The notes under the pieces were generated by a model. That model saw nothing but the letters and a program-made list of their open reading frames with translations, ran no database searches and had not been told where the DNA came from. A DNA stretch of 6,823 nt from Candidatus Bathycorpusculum sp. Its GTDB lineage: Archaea > Thermoproteota > Bathyarchaeia > Bathyarchaeales > Bathycorpusculaceae. Shown here in pieces: positions 1-6,551 of this stretch. The position numbers were made by a program, and so were the translations under genes. Location of the stretch: the NCBI GenBank assembly GCA_009779045.1, contig WREZ01000069.1, forward strand, positions 1 through 6,823, given 5' to 3'. Position 1 is the first letter of the stretch. Each line of letters begins with the position of its first letter.

Positions 1-39
1 AATATACACAATTATACATATGACGCCATTTATCAATAA

Positions 40-70
40 GGCAGAATTGACGGCGTTTTCGAAATCTGCC
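40..70. repeat. Hairpin with 9-base arms
   Basis: GGCAGAATT at 40-48 pairs with AAATCTGCC at 62-70 with one mismatch and a 13-base loop. On the minus strand it is followed by TTATTG, so it could be a weak terminator for the operon about 170 bases after guaA. It could equally be part of the origin. Confidence 0.4.
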
Positions 71-110
71 GTGTTCACAAAGAGTAATACAAACCTATGT
101 ATAACTCTTC

Positions 111-123
111 CGGGATTTTAGGT
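111..123 (-). repeat. Boundary inverted repeat, left copy
   Basis: On the minus strand this reads ACCTAAAATCCCG, identical to the plus-strand copy at 6635-6647. AAGA follows closely in both copies, after one extra G in this one. It marks the point where the strong plus-strand G/T bias starts. Confidence 0.7.
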
Positions 124-239
124 CATGAGAGAGTTTTGTGCTGTTGTTTTTTGTCTTTTTCAGATTTTTGCACGATGGTGTTTATGAGAATAATTCAGTT
201 TGGGGTGTTGTGGGAAGTTATGTTTTTGTAGTTTTTTGT
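124..239. other. Non-coding stretch downstream of guaA, strongly G/T-rich on the plus strand
   Basis: This stretch separates the guaA stop from the putative origin. G+T on the plus strand jumps from about 47% at 61-120 to about 77% at 121-180. The skew therefore begins where the 13-base boundary repeat ends and affects DNA that codes for nothing I can recognise. No clear terminator for the operon is visible here. Confidence 0.5.
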
Positions 240-1205
240 TTATTCCCATTCTATTGTTGCTGTTGGTTTTGGTGTTATGTCTATTAGTACTCGGTTGATG
301 CCGGATATTTCGTTTGTTATTCTGTTTACTATGGTTTCTAGTAGTGTGTATGGTAGGGGGTATGGTTTTGCTGTGACGAAATCGGTTGTTGTTATGGCTC
401 TTAGGGTTATCATGTTTTCGTAGCATCGTTGGTTGTTTCTTACGCCTACGCTTTTTAGGTTTGGTAGTATGGTGAAGTATTGTTGTATTTGTTTTTGTAG
501 TCCGGCTTTTTCTATTTCTTCGCGAAATATGGCGTCTGCTTCTCGTAGGAGGTCTAGGCGTTGTTTTGTTAGTTCGCCTATGCATCTTACGGCTAGGCCG
601 GGGCCTGGGAAGGGTTGTCTTGTTGTGAATGTTTCGGGTAGGCCTAGTTTTCTTCCGCATTCGCGGACTTCTTCTTTATAGAGTAGTTTTATGGGTTCTA
701 TTATTTGTTTGAATTCTATGTTTAGGGGCATGCCGCCGACGTTGTGGTGGGCTTTTACTTGTTTGTGTCCGTCCTTGCCGCTTTCTATTATGTCGGGGTA
801 TATGGTTCCTTGTACTAGGCAGCCTATTTCGCCTATTTTTTTTGCTTCTTCTTCAAATACGCGTATGAATTCTTCGCCTATTATTTTGCGTTTTTGCTCT
901 GGTTCTGTTACGTCTTTGAGTTTGGTTAAGAATCGTTGTTCGGCGTTTATGCGTATTAGGTTTATGTTGTATGTGTCGCGAAATAGTTTTGTTACTTGGT
1001 CGCCTTCGTTTTTGCGCATTAGTCCTGTGTCTACAAATAGGCAAGTTAATTTGTCGCCTATGGCGCGGTGGGTTAGTATGGCGCATACTGTTGAGTCTAT
1101 GCCGCCGGAGAGCGCGCAGAGTACGGGTTGGCCGTCTGCTTGTTTTTTAATGTTTTCACATGTTTCTAAAATAAATTCATCTATAGTTCCTTTAAGATTT
1201 GACAT
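240..1205 (-). CDS. guaA: GMP synthase, ATP-pyrophosphatase subunit (no glutaminase domain)
   Basis: The 321-residue product matches the C-terminal two thirds of GMP synthetase, which adenylates XMP with ATP and aminates it to GMP in the cytoplasm. The ATP-PPase P-loop SGGIDST is at residues 33-39, FVDTGLMR at 57-64, RKIIGEEF at 106-113, VQGTIYPDIIESG at 131-143 and RQPFPGPGLA at 196-205. The dimerisation/XMP-binding domain follows and ends in KPTATIEWE at 313-321, where the family usually has KPPATIEWE. The usual N-terminal class I glutaminase domain (about 190 residues) is absent, so ammonia must come from a separate subunit or from solution. The start is set by an AGGAG 12 bases upstream. 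The usual VGVMGDxRTY stretch reads VGVRNNQRCY here, losing Asp. Many substitutions go to Asn, Thr, Pro and Gln, in line with the A/C-rich coding strand. The gene follows carB by 27 bases, so it is probably co-transcribed. The family call is firm; the partner subunit is unknown. Confidence 0.94.
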   Translation of the reverse strand: MSNLKGTIDEFILETCENIKKQADGQPVLCALSGGIDSTVCAILTHRAIGDKLTCLFVDTGLMRKNEGDQVTKLFRDTYNINLIRINAEQRFLTKLKDVTEPEQKRKIIGEEFIRVFEEEAKKIGEIGCLVQGTIYPDIIESGKDGHKQVKAHHNVGGMPLNIEFKQIIEPIKLLYKEEVRECGRKLGLPETFTTRQPFPGPGLAVRCIGELTKQRLDLLREADAIFREEIEKAGLQKQIQQYFTILPNLKSVGVRNNQRCYENMITLRAITTTDFVTAKPYPLPYTLLETIVNRITNEISGINRVLIDITPKPTATIEWE

Positions 1206-1217
1206 ATGACACTTTTT

Positions 1218-1224
1218 CTCCTAA
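1218..1224 (-). promoter_or_regulatory. Ribosome binding site of guaA
   Basis: Minus-strand TTAGGAG sits in the 27-base gap between carB and guaA, with 12 bases between AGGAG and the ATG at 1205. The spacing is long but the match is clear. An upstream GTG in the gap is out of frame, so the ATG is the likely start. Confidence 0.6.
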
Positions 1225-1232
1225 TTATATTT

Positions 1233-4200
1233 TTAGTTAGTTGGTTGGTTGGTTGTTGTTTTGTTTTTTAGGTTGTGGTATTCTTGTAGGGAGTATACGT
1301 TTTCTTGTGGGTTTGCGACTTTTTCTGCTATGCCTTTTACGGCGGCTAATGCGGCGGTTAATGTGGTTAGGTAGGGTATGTTGTATTTTATGGCGGATTT
1401 TCTTATGTATGAGTCATCATCGTTGCTGCGTTTGCTATTGTTTGGGGTGTTTACGATTACGTCTAGTTGATGGTTTTTTATAGCGTCAACTATGTTGGGT
1501 CGGCCTTCGTAGAGTTTGTTTATGATTTCTGCTTTTACACCTTTTGATGTAAGATATGCGTGTGTTCCGCGTGTGGCAAAGATTTTAAAGCCTAATTGTT
1601 CGAATTCTTTTGCTACTAGGGCGGATTCTGTGCGGTCTTTTTCAACTACAGAGATTAGCACTGAGCCTGAGAGGGGTAGAATGGTTTTTGCGCCTTCTAG
1701 GGCTTTGTAGAATGCAAGTCCAAAAGAGTTAGATAGGCCTAATACTTCGCCTGTTGATCTCATTTCTGGGCCTAATATGGGGTCAACGTCTGGGAACATG
1801 TTAAAGGGGAAAACGGCTTCTTTAACGCCATAGTATGGTACGTCGGGTTTTGGTATGGTGGTTAGGTTTATTTGTTGTCGGGTGTGTTGGGCTATTATTA
1901 GTTTGGCGGCAATGTTTGCCATGTTTAGGTTGCATACTTTTGAGACTAGGGGTACTGTTCGTGAGGCGCGTGGGTTGGCTTCTAGGACGTATACTTTGCC
2001 GTGGTGTATGGCGTATTGGATGTTCATTAGGCCTACTACGCCTAGTTCGCCGGCAATTTTACATGTGTAATCGCGTATGGTTTCTGTTTGCTCAGGGGTT
2101 ATGTTTATGGTGGGAATTACGCAGGAGGAGTCGCCTGAGTGTATGCCGGCGTATTCTATGTGTTCCATTACGGTGGGTACAAAGACGTTGTGGCCATCAG
2201 ATAGGGCGTCGGCTTCACATTCCAACGCGTTGTCTAAGAAGCGATCAATAAGGATGGGGGCCTCATTGCTTATGTATTGTGCATTTACGCGGATATAGTT
2301 TCTAAGTTGTTCATTGTCAAAGACTACTTCCATAGCTCGTCCGCCTAAAACATATGAGGGTCTTACCATAACGGGGTATCCTATGCGGTCAGCTACGGTA
2401 ACGGCTTCTTCATAGTTACAGGCCATGCCGGACTCGGGCATGGGGATGTTCATGTTATCCATCATTTTACGAAATAAATCACGGTCTTCAGCTAAGGCTA
2501 TCACTTCAGGAGTGGTGCCTAAAATTGGCACATCCGCCTTCTTTAAGGCCATGGCAATGTTTAGAGGGGTTTGTCCACCAAATTGAACAATAACACCTAA
2601 AGGTTTCTCATGTTGACAAATAGATAAAACGTCCTCAACAGAGAGCGGCTCAAAATAAAGCTTATCAGACGTATCATAATCTGTAGAAACCGTTTCAGGA
2701 TTACAGTTTATCATAATAGTCTTAAAACCGGATTCACGAAGCGCTAAAGCAGTATGCACACAACAGTAATCAAACTCTATACCCTGACCAATACGATTAG
2801 GACCCCCACCTAAAATAATAACTTTCTCACGAGTATCATCTACGGGGTTAAGGCCACGTTTCTGTCTTGAAACGGCAAGCTCAGGACCTAATTTACCTAA
2901 CCCGTTATATGTTGAGTAAAAATATTGAGCATCTGCACCACTAACGGGAACAACATCCCATTCCTCTTGTATATCTACAACACTTCTATGAAGCCTAATA
3001 TACTCCTCAGGCACCTCAAGTAGCGTTGAAAGATAACGGTCAGCAAAACCATCCTTCTTTGCTTTTATAAGCAAATCCTTAGGCAACACACGCTTCTTAT
3101 AAGTCAAAACCTCATTTTCTAACTCTACAAGCTCACGCATTTGCTCTAAGAAATACCGCTTAATTTTTGTAATCTCAAAAATCCTATCTACACTAACACC
3201 TTTACGAAGAGCCTCATATATAACAAAATACCGCTCACTATTTGGAACCGTTAACTTTTGTATTAACTCCTCAGCAGATAACTCATTAAAATTCTTAGCA
3301 AACCCCAAACCACTTCTGCCAATTTCTAAACCACGAATAGCCTTCTGAAAAGTCTCCTTAAAAGTACGACCTATACTCATAACCTCACCAACAGCCTTCA
3401 TTTGAGTACCTAGCCTATCCTCTGCACCAGAAAACTTTTCAAACGCCCACCTAGCAAACTTTAAAACAACATAATCCCCATAAGGCACATACTTCTCTAA
3501 AGAACCCTCTTTCCAATAAGAAAGCTCATCAAGCGTAAGCCCAGCAGCTAAAAGAGAGGACACATAAGCTATAGGAAACCCAGTTGCCTTAGAAGCCAAA
3601 GCAGAAGAACGAGAAGTCCGCGGATTAATCTCAATAACAACAATCTTACCAGAAACAGGATCATGAGCCATTTGCACATTAGTCCCCCCTATAACCCCAA
3701 TCTCAGAAACTATACTAAACGCAACTTGCTTAAGCCGCTCCTGCAAATCCTCGCTAATAGTAAGCATAGGTGCCGCACAAAAAGAATCACCCGTATGAAC
3801 ACCCATAGGATCAATATTTTCAATCATACAAATAGCAATCATCTGATTCTTTACATCACGAACAACCTCAACCTCAAGCTCCTCCCAACCAAAAACACTC
3901 TCCTCAATTAAAACTTGCCCAATCATAGAGGCCCCAATACCTCTACTAGCAACAACCTGAAGCTCCTCTTTATTATAAACTATACCCCCACCAGTTCCAC
4001 CCATAGTATAAGCAGGCCTAACAACAACAGGATAACCAAGCTCATCAGCAACCTTTTCTGCCTGCTCAACAGTTAACGCCTCAAAACTTTTAGGCATAGC
4101 TATACCTAACTTATCCATAGTCTTCTTAAACTCTATACGATCCTCACCACGCACAATAGCATCAAGCTGAACACCAATCACCTTAACACTAAACCGGTCT

Positions 4201-4523
4201 AACACACCTGCCTTTTTAAGTTCAAGACTTAAATTAAGACCGGACTGCCCACCCAAATTAGGCAAAAGAGCATCAGGACGCTCCTTAGCTATAATCTCTG
4301 TAAGCCTAGCAACATTAAGCGGCTCAATATAGGTAATATCTGCAACAAGAGGATCCGTCATAATAGTCGCAGGATTAGAATTTACCAAAATAACCTTATA
4401 TCCCAAACTCTTAAGCGCCTTACACGCCTGTGTTCCAGAATAATCAAACTCACAAGCTTGCCCAATAATTATAGGCCCTGAACCTATAATCAGGATTGTG
4501 TTAATGTCTGTTCTTTTCGGCAT
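1233..4523 (-). CDS. carB: Carbamoyl phosphate synthase large subunit
   Basis: The 1096-residue product is full length (E. coli CarB has 1073). It makes carbamoyl phosphate from bicarbonate, ammonia and two ATP for pyrimidine and arginine synthesis. The carboxyphosphate half (about 1-400) starts with IIGSGPIIIGQACEFDYSG (12-30) and has VRPAYTMGGTGGG (168-180) and the metal-site segment EINPRTSRSSALASKATG (298-315). An oligomerisation region (about 400-560) follows. The carbamate half starts with ILGGGPNRIGQGIEFDY (570-586) and has EANPRASRTVPLVSK (848-862). The MGS-like allosteric domain (about 950-1065) keeps ATRGT (983-987) and VNT (1024-1026), the places where nucleotide effectors bind in this family. 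No CarA glutaminase is encoded in the window. The start has no clear Shine-Dalgarno sequence; it lies 39 bases after the purF-like stop, so translational coupling is possible. Codon use changes along the gene from G/T-ending at the 5' end to A/C-ending at the 3' end. The last 27 residues form a polar Thr/Asn/Lys-rich tail. Confidence 0.97.
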   Translation of the reverse strand: MPKRTDINTILIIGSGPIIIGQACEFDYSGTQACKALKSLGYKVILVNSNPATIMTDPLVADITYIEPLNVARLTEIIAKERPDALLPNLGGQSGLNLSLELKKAGVLDRFSVKVIGVQLDAIVRGEDRIEFKKTMDKLGIAMPKSFEALTVEQAEKVADELGYPVVVRPAYTMGGTGGGIVYNKEELQVVASRGIGASMIGQVLIEESVFGWEELEVEVVRDVKNQMIAICMIENIDPMGVHTGDSFCAAPMLTISEDLQERLKQVAFSIVSEIGVIGGTNVQMAHDPVSGKIVVIEINPRTSRSSALASKATGFPIAYVSSLLAAGLTLDELSYWKEGSLEKYVPYGDYVVLKFARWAFEKFSGAEDRLGTQMKAVGEVMSIGRTFKETFQKAIRGLEIGRSGLGFAKNFNELSAEELIQKLTVPNSERYFVIYEALRKGVSVDRIFEITKIKRYFLEQMRELVELENEVLTYKKRVLPKDLLIKAKKDGFADRYLSTLLEVPEEYIRLHRSVVDIQEEWDVVPVSGADAQYFYSTYNGLGKLGPELAVSRQKRGLNPVDDTREKVIILGGGPNRIGQGIEFDYCCVHTALALRESGFKTIMINCNPETVSTDYDTSDKLYFEPLSVEDVLSICQHEKPLGVIVQFGGQTPLNIAMALKKADVPILGTTPEVIALAEDRDLFRKMMDNMNIPMPESGMACNYEEAVTVADRIGYPVMVRPSYVLGGRAMEVVFDNEQLRNYIRVNAQYISNEAPILIDRFLDNALECEADALSDGHNVFVPTVMEHIEYAGIHSGDSSCVIPTINITPEQTETIRDYTCKIAGELGVVGLMNIQYAIHHGKVYVLEANPRASRTVPLVSKVCNLNMANIAAKLIIAQHTRQQINLTTIPKPDVPYYGVKEAVFPFNMFPDVDPILGPEMRSTGEVLGLSNSFGLAFYKALEGAKTILPLSGSVLISVVEKDRTESALVAKEFEQLGFKIFATRGTHAYLTSKGVKAEIINKLYEGRPNIVDAIKNHQLDVIVNTPNNSKRSNDDDSYIRKSAIKYNIPYLTTLTAALAAVKGIAEKVANPQENVYSLQEYHNLKNKTTTNQPTN
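1241..1254. repeat. TTGG tetranucleotide repeat at the 3' end of carB
   Basis: The plus strand reads TTGGTTGGTTGGTT, three and a half units of a tetranucleotide. It encodes the last residues of CarB, just before the stop at 1233-1235. Slippage here would shift the frame of the CarB tail and could run translation into the guaA leader. It is short and may be a by-product of the local G/T bias. Confidence 0.6.
2150..2900. other. Strand-skew inversion zone inside carB (putative fork-convergence region)
   Basis: Plus-strand G+T falls from about 65-80% on the left to about 50% near 2341-2520, and to about 27-33% in several blocks from 3301 onward. The switch is inside an uninterrupted reading frame with no junction or repeat, so it is not a gene boundary or an insertion. 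On the plus strand the order G/T-rich then A/C-rich is what a replication terminus gives, since leading strands are usually G/T-rich. I saw no convincing dif or Tus-type site here. Confidence 0.55.
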
Positions 4524-4562
4524 TGACGCACACTCAACAACATGATTTTTTTAATTAATTAT

Positions 4563-5981
4563 TTACTCTATACCATTCCAACAATAAGTACACAACTTGC
4601 ATTTATTGATGCCTATGGAATCTATAAGTCCATTAAGCGAATGATACACAAGCGTTGTAAGATTAAGATCCTTAGATATAACCTCAACCATACGATTATA
4701 CCGCTCTGATTGAAAAGTAGCATACTCTGATAAATGCTTCTCACCCTCAGAACCCTCTAACTTATGTATAGCCTGCCGCGAAATTAACTCACTCTCAGAT
4801 ACTGAACGCGAAAAATTCAGATACTTACAACCATAAAGTATCGGAGGACAAGCAGAACGCATATGCAACTCTTTTGCACCACAGGCATGCAAAAAGTCAA
4901 CAGTCCCACGCATCTGCGTACCACGAACAATGGAATCATCAACAAAAAGCAACCGTTTATCCTCAATAAGCGAATTAATAGGCACCAGTTTCATATGCGC
5001 TATTTGATCACGTATATTCTGATCCTGCGGTATAAAACTACGCGGCCATGTAGGCGTATACTTTATCAAAGGACGCGCAAAAGACAACTTGGAACTATTA
5101 GCATAACCTATAGCATGAGCCGTACCAGAATCCGGAATACCCGCCACATAATCCACAACCGGAGTCGTACCAACAGCAACCTCCTGAGACGCAAGACTAC
5201 ACCCACAACGGTAACGCATCTCCTCAACATTTATACCCTCATAATCAGAAGTCGGATACCCAAAATAAGTCCACAAAAAAGCACACAAACGCATCTCACT
5301 ACCCGGCGCTATAATCTGCACTAACATATCAGCCGAAACAAAAACAACCTCACCAGGACCTAACTCATAACAAGTCTTATAACCAAGATTAAGATACGCA
5401 AAAGACTCAAAACTCACACAATGCCCATCAACCCTCTTACCAATAGACAAAGGCGTACGACCCAACTTATCCCGCGCAGCATACACACCACCATCCGCAC
5501 ACACCAACATAGTCATAGAACCATCTATAACACTCTGAGCATACGCAATACCATCCAAAATATTATCCTTCCTACAAATAAGCGCCGCCACAAGCTCAGT
5601 ATCATTAACCCGCCCACCACGAGTCTCAGAAAAATACGCATTAACCTCAGATATCAACTGCTCAGACAACTGCTTACTATTATTAATACGCCCCACAGTA
5701 ACAACAGCAAAATGACCAATCTTAGACTGAAGAACAACAGGCTGAGGATCACTATCACTAATACAACCCACACCAACACTACCCTTAAAAACAGACAAAC
5801 AAGACTCAAACTTTGTCCTAAAAGGCGAATTCTCAATAGTATGAATAGCACGATGAAAATGCTCACCATCAAAAACAGCCATACCACCCAACCGATTACC
5901 AAGATGAGAATGATAATCAGTACCAAAGAACAAGTCTACAACACACGCCTTTCTAGAACAAACACCGAAAACTCCGCCCAT
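4563..5981 (-). CDS. purF: PurF-like amidophosphoribosyltransferase with degenerate glutaminase site
   Basis: The 472-residue product has the PurF layout: an N-terminal Ntn-type glutaminase fold (about 1-230) and a phosphoribosyltransferase domain. The PRPP loop FVDDSIVRGTQ (346-356) is intact, and GIPDSGTAHAIGYA (281-294) and KYTPTWPRSFIP (307-318) match the PurF signatures. Cys233, Cys378 or 385, and Cys461/464/467 lie where Bacillus-type PurF holds a 4Fe-4S cluster. The glutaminase site is lost: the protein starts Met-Gly-Gly-Val-Phe-Gly instead of Met-Cys-Gly, the oxyanion motif HNG reads TVG (95-97), and the RYST arginine region reads ISDSD (74-78). Asp127 in NDTEL remains. I recall a second PurF family in Clostridia and Bacteroidales with this Met-Gly-Gly start and a very similar Cys-rich C terminus, so the loss is probably a family trait. 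The likely reaction is ammonia-dependent phosphoribosylamine formation, but a different acceptor is possible. It is the first gene of the operon, and its start is set by AAAGAGG seven bases upstream. Confidence 0.92.
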   Translation of the reverse strand: MGGVFGVCSRKACVVDLFFGTDYHSHLGNRLGGMAVFDGEHFHRAIHTIENSPFRTKFESCLSVFKGSVGVGCISDSDPQPVVLQSKIGHFAVVTVGRINNSKQLSEQLISEVNAYFSETRGGRVNDTELVAALICRKDNILDGIAYAQSVIDGSMTMLVCADGGVYAARDKLGRTPLSIGKRVDGHCVSFESFAYLNLGYKTCYELGPGEVVFVSADMLVQIIAPGSEMRLCAFLWTYFGYPTSDYEGINVEEMRYRCGCSLASQEVAVGTTPVVDYVAGIPDSGTAHAIGYANSSKLSFARPLIKYTPTWPRSFIPQDQNIRDQIAHMKLVPINSLIEDKRLLFVDDSIVRGTQMRGTVDFLHACGAKELHMRSACPPILYGCKYLNFSRSVSESELISRQAIHKLEGSEGEKHLSEYATFQSERYNRMVEVISKDLNLTTLVYHSLNGLIDSIGINKCKLCTYCWNGIE

Positions 5982-5988
5982 ACACTAG

Positions 5989-5995
5989 CCTCTTT
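5989..5995 (-). promoter_or_regulatory. Ribosome binding site of the purF-like gene
   Basis: On the minus strand AAAGAGG lies seven bases before the ATG at 5981. This is a good Shine-Dalgarno match and is the strongest one in the operon. It supports translation from the Met-Gly-Gly start, and therefore the absence of an N-terminal Cys at position 2. Confidence 0.7.
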
Positions 5996-6127
5996 CACAA
6001 ATAGGTCAGCATAAACTGATTTTTAACCTTTACTAAACAAAACACCAAGCACATACATTTTCAACACCCCATATACAATAAACACACACATACAACCCCA
6101 TAAAATAGACACATACAACACATTACA
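5996..6127. other. Non-coding leader upstream of the purF-like gene, extremely A/C-rich on the plus strand
   Basis: Plus-strand G+T is only about 15% at 6061-6120, the most biased block counted, although the DNA has no supported gene. As a leader transcript it would be G/U-rich and largely unstructured. It shows that the strand bias is mutational and not driven by protein sequence. Confidence 0.5.
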
Positions 6128-6189
6128 ACGCTTTAACCACATTATATGTATTCAGCTCACCAGATTTTATAGGCTTAAGGTTAAAGCGT
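6128..6189. promoter_or_regulatory. 11-base perfect inverted repeat flanking a possible purF promoter
   Basis: ACGCTTTAACC at 6128-6138 and GGTTAAAGCGT at 6179-6189 are perfect inverted arms, 40 bases apart. Between them the minus strand carries TATAAT at 6146-6141. A transcript from it would start near the lower arm, about 150 bases before the purF-like ATG. The -35 region is poor (TAAAAT at 17-base spacing). The arms could be paired operators or a stem; they do not resemble the Bacillus PurBox or the E. coli PurR site. Confidence 0.4.
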
Positions 6190-6234
6190 GTTTCATAAAA
6201 ATGCAGATGCAATCATATTTGATGAACAAAATTT

Positions 6235-6395
6235 ACATGAAAAGTTAAACTCTAACAAAAAAAGAGTTATCTAAAGTCATATTTTCGTTGAGAGCTTAAT
6301 ACATACACACACATCTAAATTTGTATGTGTTTAGTTCTCAGTGAAAATTGTGTTTTTATCATCGTACTTTTTCTTCAGGGTTTAATTTTTCATGT
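6235..6395. repeat. Long imperfect inverted repeat (arms about 73 bases, 14-base loop)
   Basis: The left arm 6235-6307 and the reverse complement of 6322-6395 align along their whole length, at roughly 70% identity by hand. The best segments are ACATGAAAA then TTAAAC at the outer end, ATTTTC with TGAGA in the middle, and ACATACA next to the loop. Transcribed on either strand it gives a long bulged hairpin. It could be a decayed MITE-like element, a structured leader or antisense RNA, or an origin hairpin. I see no ORF, target-site duplication or known RNA family in it. Confidence 0.6.
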
Positions 6396-6419
6396 TGTCT
6401 CTGCTAACCAAACAGGAAC

Positions 6420-6454
6420 ATATACACACCATATATATGGAACTATTATACACA
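6420..6454. promoter_or_regulatory. DnaA-box pair around a 12-base AT palindrome
   Basis: ATATACACA (6420-6428, one mismatch from TTATACACA) is directly followed by the palindrome CCATATATATGG (6429-6440). Five bases later comes the exact box TTATACACA (6446-6454), in the same orientation. The 11-mer TTGTGTATAAT on the minus strand here recurs at 6745-6755 on the plus strand. This may be an accessory initiator site outside the main dyad cluster. Confidence 0.45.
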
Positions 6455-6471
6455 ACACATCAAACCCCGTA

Positions 6472-6494
6472 AGCTAAACACATACCTAAATTTG
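6472..6494 (-). repeat. Third partial copy of the hairpin's inner sequence
   Basis: On the minus strand this reads AAATTT, AGG, then TATGTGTTTAG and CTT. TATGTGTTTAG is identical to 6324-6334 in the right arm of the long inverted repeat, with AAATTTG just upstream there. The inner motif therefore occurs three times in about 200 bases, in alternating orientation. Confidence 0.45.
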
Positions 6495-6538
6495 ATGCAA
6501 AAATACACAGACAACCACTCTTATCACATATTACAGTA

Positions 6539-6551
6539 CCCCCCACCCCCC
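6539..6551. other. C-tract CCCCCCACCCCCC (G-tract on the minus strand)
   Basis: Two runs of six C separated by one A stand out in an AT-rich non-coding region, and the sequence continues CGCTTTATC. The minus strand, which would be transcribed towards purF, carries two G6 runs that could form a quadruplex or a stable RNA-DNA hybrid. Homopolymer length may vary between copies or be misread by sequencers. Confidence 0.6.

Larger units (their letters stand above)
1..123. other. Putative replication origin, left part (continues from 6635-6823 if circular)
   Basis: This non-coding segment is skew-neutral. It contains ATATACACA at 2-10 (one mismatch from the DnaA box TTATACACA), TTATACATA at 12-20, its reverse complement at 96-104, a hairpin at 40-70, and the boundary repeat at 111-123. 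Read on the minus strand it has the same landmarks as 6635-6755 in the same order and at almost the same spacing (about 97-98 bases between the boundary repeat and the DnaA-like box). The assignment depends on the window being circular. Confidence 0.45.

Noticed and set aside
125..187. 20-codon hydrophobic plus-strand ORF (MREFCAVVFC start) next to the origin boundary
   Set aside because: Too short, weak ribosome binding site, and composition explained by the local T/G bias.
2400..2600. dif site at the skew switch
   Set aside because: No 28-base match with recognisable XerC/XerD arms; the sequence is explained by conserved CarB codons.
4500..4543. Alternative upstream ATG for carB at 4543
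   Set aside because: It is out of frame with CarB and stops soon after; the family's N terminus matches the ATG at 4523.
5421..6014. 197-codon plus-strand ORF opposite the purF-like gene, and similar antisense ORFs in the window
   Set aside because: Their Thr/Asn/Arg/Ile-rich products follow from the A/C-rich strand opposite a real gene (or, opposite guaA, the T/G-rich strand); none has domain features.
6033..6101. 22-codon minus-strand ORF upstream of the purF-like gene, a possible leader peptide
   Set aside because: No Shine-Dalgarno sequence; its Val, Cys, Gly and Trp content is what G/T-rich DNA gives in any frame, and no attenuator stems follow.
6141..6200. Purine riboswitch upstream of purF
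   Set aside because: The inverted repeat region lacks the conserved purine-aptamer core sequences on the minus strand.
6250..6275. Rho-independent terminator from the AACTCT/AGAGTT stem
   Set aside because: Only six AT-rich pairs with an A-rich loop, and no clean T-run on either strand; it is better seen as part of the longer inverted repeat.
6392..6472. 26-codon plus-strand ORF starting MLSLLTKQEH
   Set aside because: It has only a weak CAGGG at long spacing, overlaps the hairpin and the DnaA-box cluster, and resembles no protein I know. Chance length for this DNA.
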